Positions 62,068 through 64,000 of a stretch of DNA of 64,000 nt are shown here, one piece after another (within the stretch, counting starts at the first letter, position 1; each line of letters starts with the position of its first letter). A program made the position numbers and the translations under genes. The notes under the pieces were generated by a model. It was not told the DNA's origin and did not search any database. It saw only the letters and a list, made by a program, of their open reading frames with translations. Source of the stretch: Thiohalomonas denitrificans (lineage in GTDB: Bacteria > Pseudomonadota > Gammaproteobacteria > Thiohalomonadales > Thiohalomonadaceae); the NCBI RefSeq assembly GCF_900102855.1, contig NZ_FMWD01000005.1:268872-332871 (forward strand). The letters run 5' to 3'.

Positions 62068-63240
62068 ATGGAATACCCGGTTCTCACCGCTGCAGTCGTC
62101 CTGCTGGCTGCCTCCGTCGCCGTCCTGACCCTGTTCGAGCGGCTCGGCCTGCCCGTGCTGCTCGGCTACCTTATTGTGGGCATTTCCCTGGGCCCCTCCG
62201 GCATCGCTTGGGTGCCGCATACGGAGGACCTCCACTTTCTGGCAGAATTCGGGGTGGTGCTACTGCTGTTTACCATCGGCCTCGATTTTTCCATCACCCA
62301 TCTCTGGACGCTGAAGAAGCAGGTCTTCGGCCTCGGCGGCGCGCAGGTGGTGGTCACCGCCGCCCTGGTGGCCGGCGCAGCGTGGGCGTCCGGCTTACCG
62401 CCCGCCAACGCTTTCGTCGTGGGGGGCGCACTGGCGCTGTCATCGACCGCCGTGGTCACGCGAGAACTGAGCCGACGCGGCGAACTGAAACAGCGCCACG
62501 GCCGCTTGTCCGTTGCGGTGCTCATCTTTCAGGACCTGGCAGTGGTGCCGTTTCTCATCCTGATGCCGGCGCTGAACGGAGACACAACGGGCGATGGGGC
62601 GTGGGACCTTCTGCTGACGCTGCTGACCGGCACCGTGGTCGTGGCGCTGATGCTCGCGGCGGGACGCTGGCTGATTCGGCCGCTGTTCAGCCGCATCGTC
62701 GAAATCGAGTCCCGGGAGCTCTTCACCCTGTCGGCCCTGCTCTTCTCTCTGGCCGCCGCCTGGCTCACCGCCAATGCCGGGTTGTCTCTCGCCCTCGGTG
62801 CCTTCCTGGCCGGCGCCCTGTTGTCAGAGACGGAGTACAAGGAGCGCTTGACCGCCGAAATTCGCCCCTTCCGCGACGTTCTCCTGGGGCTCTTTTTCGT
62901 CGTCATCGGCATGATGCTCGACCTGCAGGCCCTCTGGGGCCAGATACACTGGGTACTCGGCGCGGTACTGCTGCTCATCCTGCTAAAGACCGCCACCACC
63001 ACCCTGCTGGGACGCCTGCTCGGCGTGCCGCGCGGGACCGCCATGCGCACCGGCATACTGCTCTCCCAGGCTGGCGAATTCGGGCTGGTACTGGCCACCC
63101 TCGGCGCTACCGAAGGCGTCATTTCCACCGAGACAGAGCAGCTGATCATGGCCACCATCATCATCAGCCTCGCCCTGACCCCAATGCTGGTGCGCTGGGC
63201 AGAGCCGGTCTCAAAGCGAATCTGTCTTGGGAGAACCTAG
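62068..63240 (+). CDS. CPA2 (KefB-like) cation/proton antiporter, no RCK domain
   Basis: 390 residues, about twelve membrane helices of the Na+/H+ exchanger (CPA2) fold; motifs include LGYLIVGISLGPSG, FGVVLLLFTIGLDFS, GALALSSTAVVTREL and VAVLIFQDLAVVPFL. E. coli KefB has about 600 residues with a C-terminal nucleotide-binding RCK domain; this protein ends right after the last helix (VRWAEPVSKRICLGRT). It may be a naturally short form or may have lost its tail to the rearrangement that left a UspA fragment and IS sequences just downstream. Confidence 0.85.
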   Translation: MEYPVLTAAVVLLAASVAVLTLFERLGLPVLLGYLIVGISLGPSGIAWVPHTEDLHFLAEFGVVLLLFTIGLDFSITHLWTLKKQVFGLGGAQVVVTAALVAGAAWASGLPPANAFVVGGALALSSTAVVTRELSRRGELKQRHGRLSVAVLIFQDLAVVPFLILMPALNGDTTGDGAWDLLLTLLTGTVVVALMLAAGRWLIRPLFSRIVEIESRELFTLSALLFSLAAAWLTANAGLSLALGAFLAGALLSETEYKERLTAEIRPFRDVLLGLFFVVIGMMLDLQALWGQIHWVLGAVLLLILLKTATTTLLGRLLGVPRGTAMRTGILLSQAGEFGLVLATLGATEGVISTETEQLIMATIIISLALTPMLVRWAEPVSKRICLGRT

Positions 63241-63264
63241 GCACCGAGCCGCAAGGCGGCAACA

Positions 63265-63490
63265 TCATTCGAACGCCTCCCCCACTTTGAGGCGAAAACG
63301 CGGCTGCGGATGGGGTTTAACGAGGATGGGCCGGCTGATTTCCCGAACAAGTCGTTTAAGAACATGGACGTGGCCGACCATGAACTCGCCGTGCCAGCCG
63401 ATAACGAGCAGACTCATGCCCCTTTTGTTCGATCAGGTCGAGCAGTTCGTCCTTGATGTCGCCAGCGCCGATGTCTGGGCGGACTCGGCC
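63265..63490 (-). pseudogene. UspA-like C-terminal fragment, frameshifted
   Basis: On the minus strand one frame reads DIGAGDIKDELLDLIEQKG, then a shift is needed to continue MSLLVIGWHGEFMVGHVHVL ... ISRPILVKPHPQPRFRL and stop at 63265. The GxxG-type loop and RPILV ending match the C terminus of universal stress protein domains. No start or N-terminal half remains upstream, where IS sequence begins. A remnant gene. Confidence 0.7.
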
Positions 63491-63554
63491 TACCGAACAA
63501 CATGAACAGCCATCATAGGGCGCTATTGTTCGCTATCGCCTAGGATTGCGATTC

Positions 63555-63647
63555 TAGGCCAGAAATGGGGCTTCTAAGCTAAAAATACGGCCATTTCGAA
63601 GCCATAACACCTTTTTATTCAATGTGTTGCGGTGGTCCGACCCCGCT
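63555..63647. repeat. 93-bp direct repeat, copy 2 (IS-end-like)
   Basis: Same sequence as 61341-61433, about 2.2 kb apart and in direct orientation. It is immediately followed by transposase coding sequence. Confidence 0.87.
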
Positions 63648-63648
63648 T

Positions 63649-64000
63649 TCCGCGGTTAGTGTCGATGGCCGCTTTCACGTGTTGCGCGCTTCGGTTCCGG
63701 CCGAGGGAAGGGCACTGACGCTCTATGAGGAAGTTCATGAGCGAACCCATCTTGGCAGCCGTCGCGTCCAAATTGCATTCCTGGACTCGCTCGCAGAAAT
63801 CCTTCCAAGCCAGTGCCGCCCCATTGTGGTGACCGATGCCGGATTCAAAAATCCCTGGTTCCGCGCAGTCGAAGCACTCGGCTGGGACTGGGTCGGTCGG
63901 ATCCGCGGAACCGTGCAAATTTCCAGGCCAAACGAATCTCTATGGATCCGCTGTACCTCGGTTGGAAGGCTACTGGAAACCGGGAGCCCGACCTACTTGG
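63649..64000 (+). pseudogene. IS4-family transposase, internal part, cut by the window end
   Basis: The frame through 63661 reads SVDGRFHVLRASVPAEGRAL, then TLYEEVHERTHLG and IVVTDAGFKNPWFRAVEALG then WDWVGRIRG, the central DDE region of IS4-type transposases (the second catalytic Asp is in VVTDAGF). The N-terminal third, with the first catalytic Asp, is absent: the terminal repeat joins directly to this internal region. The element therefore seems internally deleted. It continues past base 64000. Confidence 0.82.

Overview
The window (GC-rich, about 60%) looks like the chromosome of a chemolithotrophic, sulfur-oxidizing gammaproteobacterium. The main reasons are an aprMBA adenylylsulfate reductase operon beside flavocytochrome c sulfide dehydrogenase genes (fccA/fccB), a caa3-type oxidase, and Gammaproteobacteria-like aminoacyl-tRNA synthetases. 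I cannot name the species from sequence alone.

Layout. 1-5663: the 3' part of a Wadjet-type anti-plasmid SMC system (end of JetB, complete JetC and JetD). 5892-6703: a decayed MntA/HepT toxin-antitoxin pair with one internal stop and two frameshifts. 6911-11060: housekeeping block with tRNA-Glu, tRNA-Ala, glnS, gltX, a PsiE-like gene and tRNA-Val. 11389-20662: minus-strand sulfur-energy block: a nine-heme cytochrome c fused to a membrane cytochrome b, then fccA and fccB, then aprM, aprB and aprA, ending in a TPR protein. 21405-22916: a DUF3365 heme-type periplasmic protein and a hemerythrin-like protein.

23218-36662 is one long minus-strand Tad/Flp pilus locus: receiver-AraC regulator, flp, tadV, an unusual winged-helix AAA+ ATPase, rcpC, rcpA, a small lipoprotein, tadG-, tadE- and tadF-like genes, tadZ, tadA, tadB, tadC and tadD. 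Next come an unrecognised 639-residue membrane protein, a CUT1 sugar ABC importer (39525-43629), an isoaspartyl peptidase, a CBS protein and a 326-bp MITE-like element. 45762-49610 holds small conserved proteins, including two alpha/beta-hydrolase paralogues that each lack a different catalytic residue.

49820-55408 is a sugar/inositol-modification cluster: inositol-phosphate synthase, a clan-A-like glycosidase that appears circularly permuted, a histidine phosphatase and a methyltransferase in one tight operon, followed by a GT9 glycosyltransferase and a second methyltransferase. 55717-61278 carries small membrane proteins and a caa3 oxidase in which subunits I and III are fused. The right end (61341-64000) has SHOCT, HMA-like and KefB-like genes between two 93-bp direct repeats; the second repeat abuts a truncated IS4-type transposase that runs off the window.

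How the genes may work together: FCSD would oxidise sulfide and Apr would work at the sulfite/APS step, with electrons passing through cytochromes and quinone to the caa3 oxidase. Short palindromic intergenic repeats of several families are scattered throughout. The strongest candidates for an undescribed system are the inositol/glycosidase cluster and the multiheme-cytochrome b/FCSD operon.
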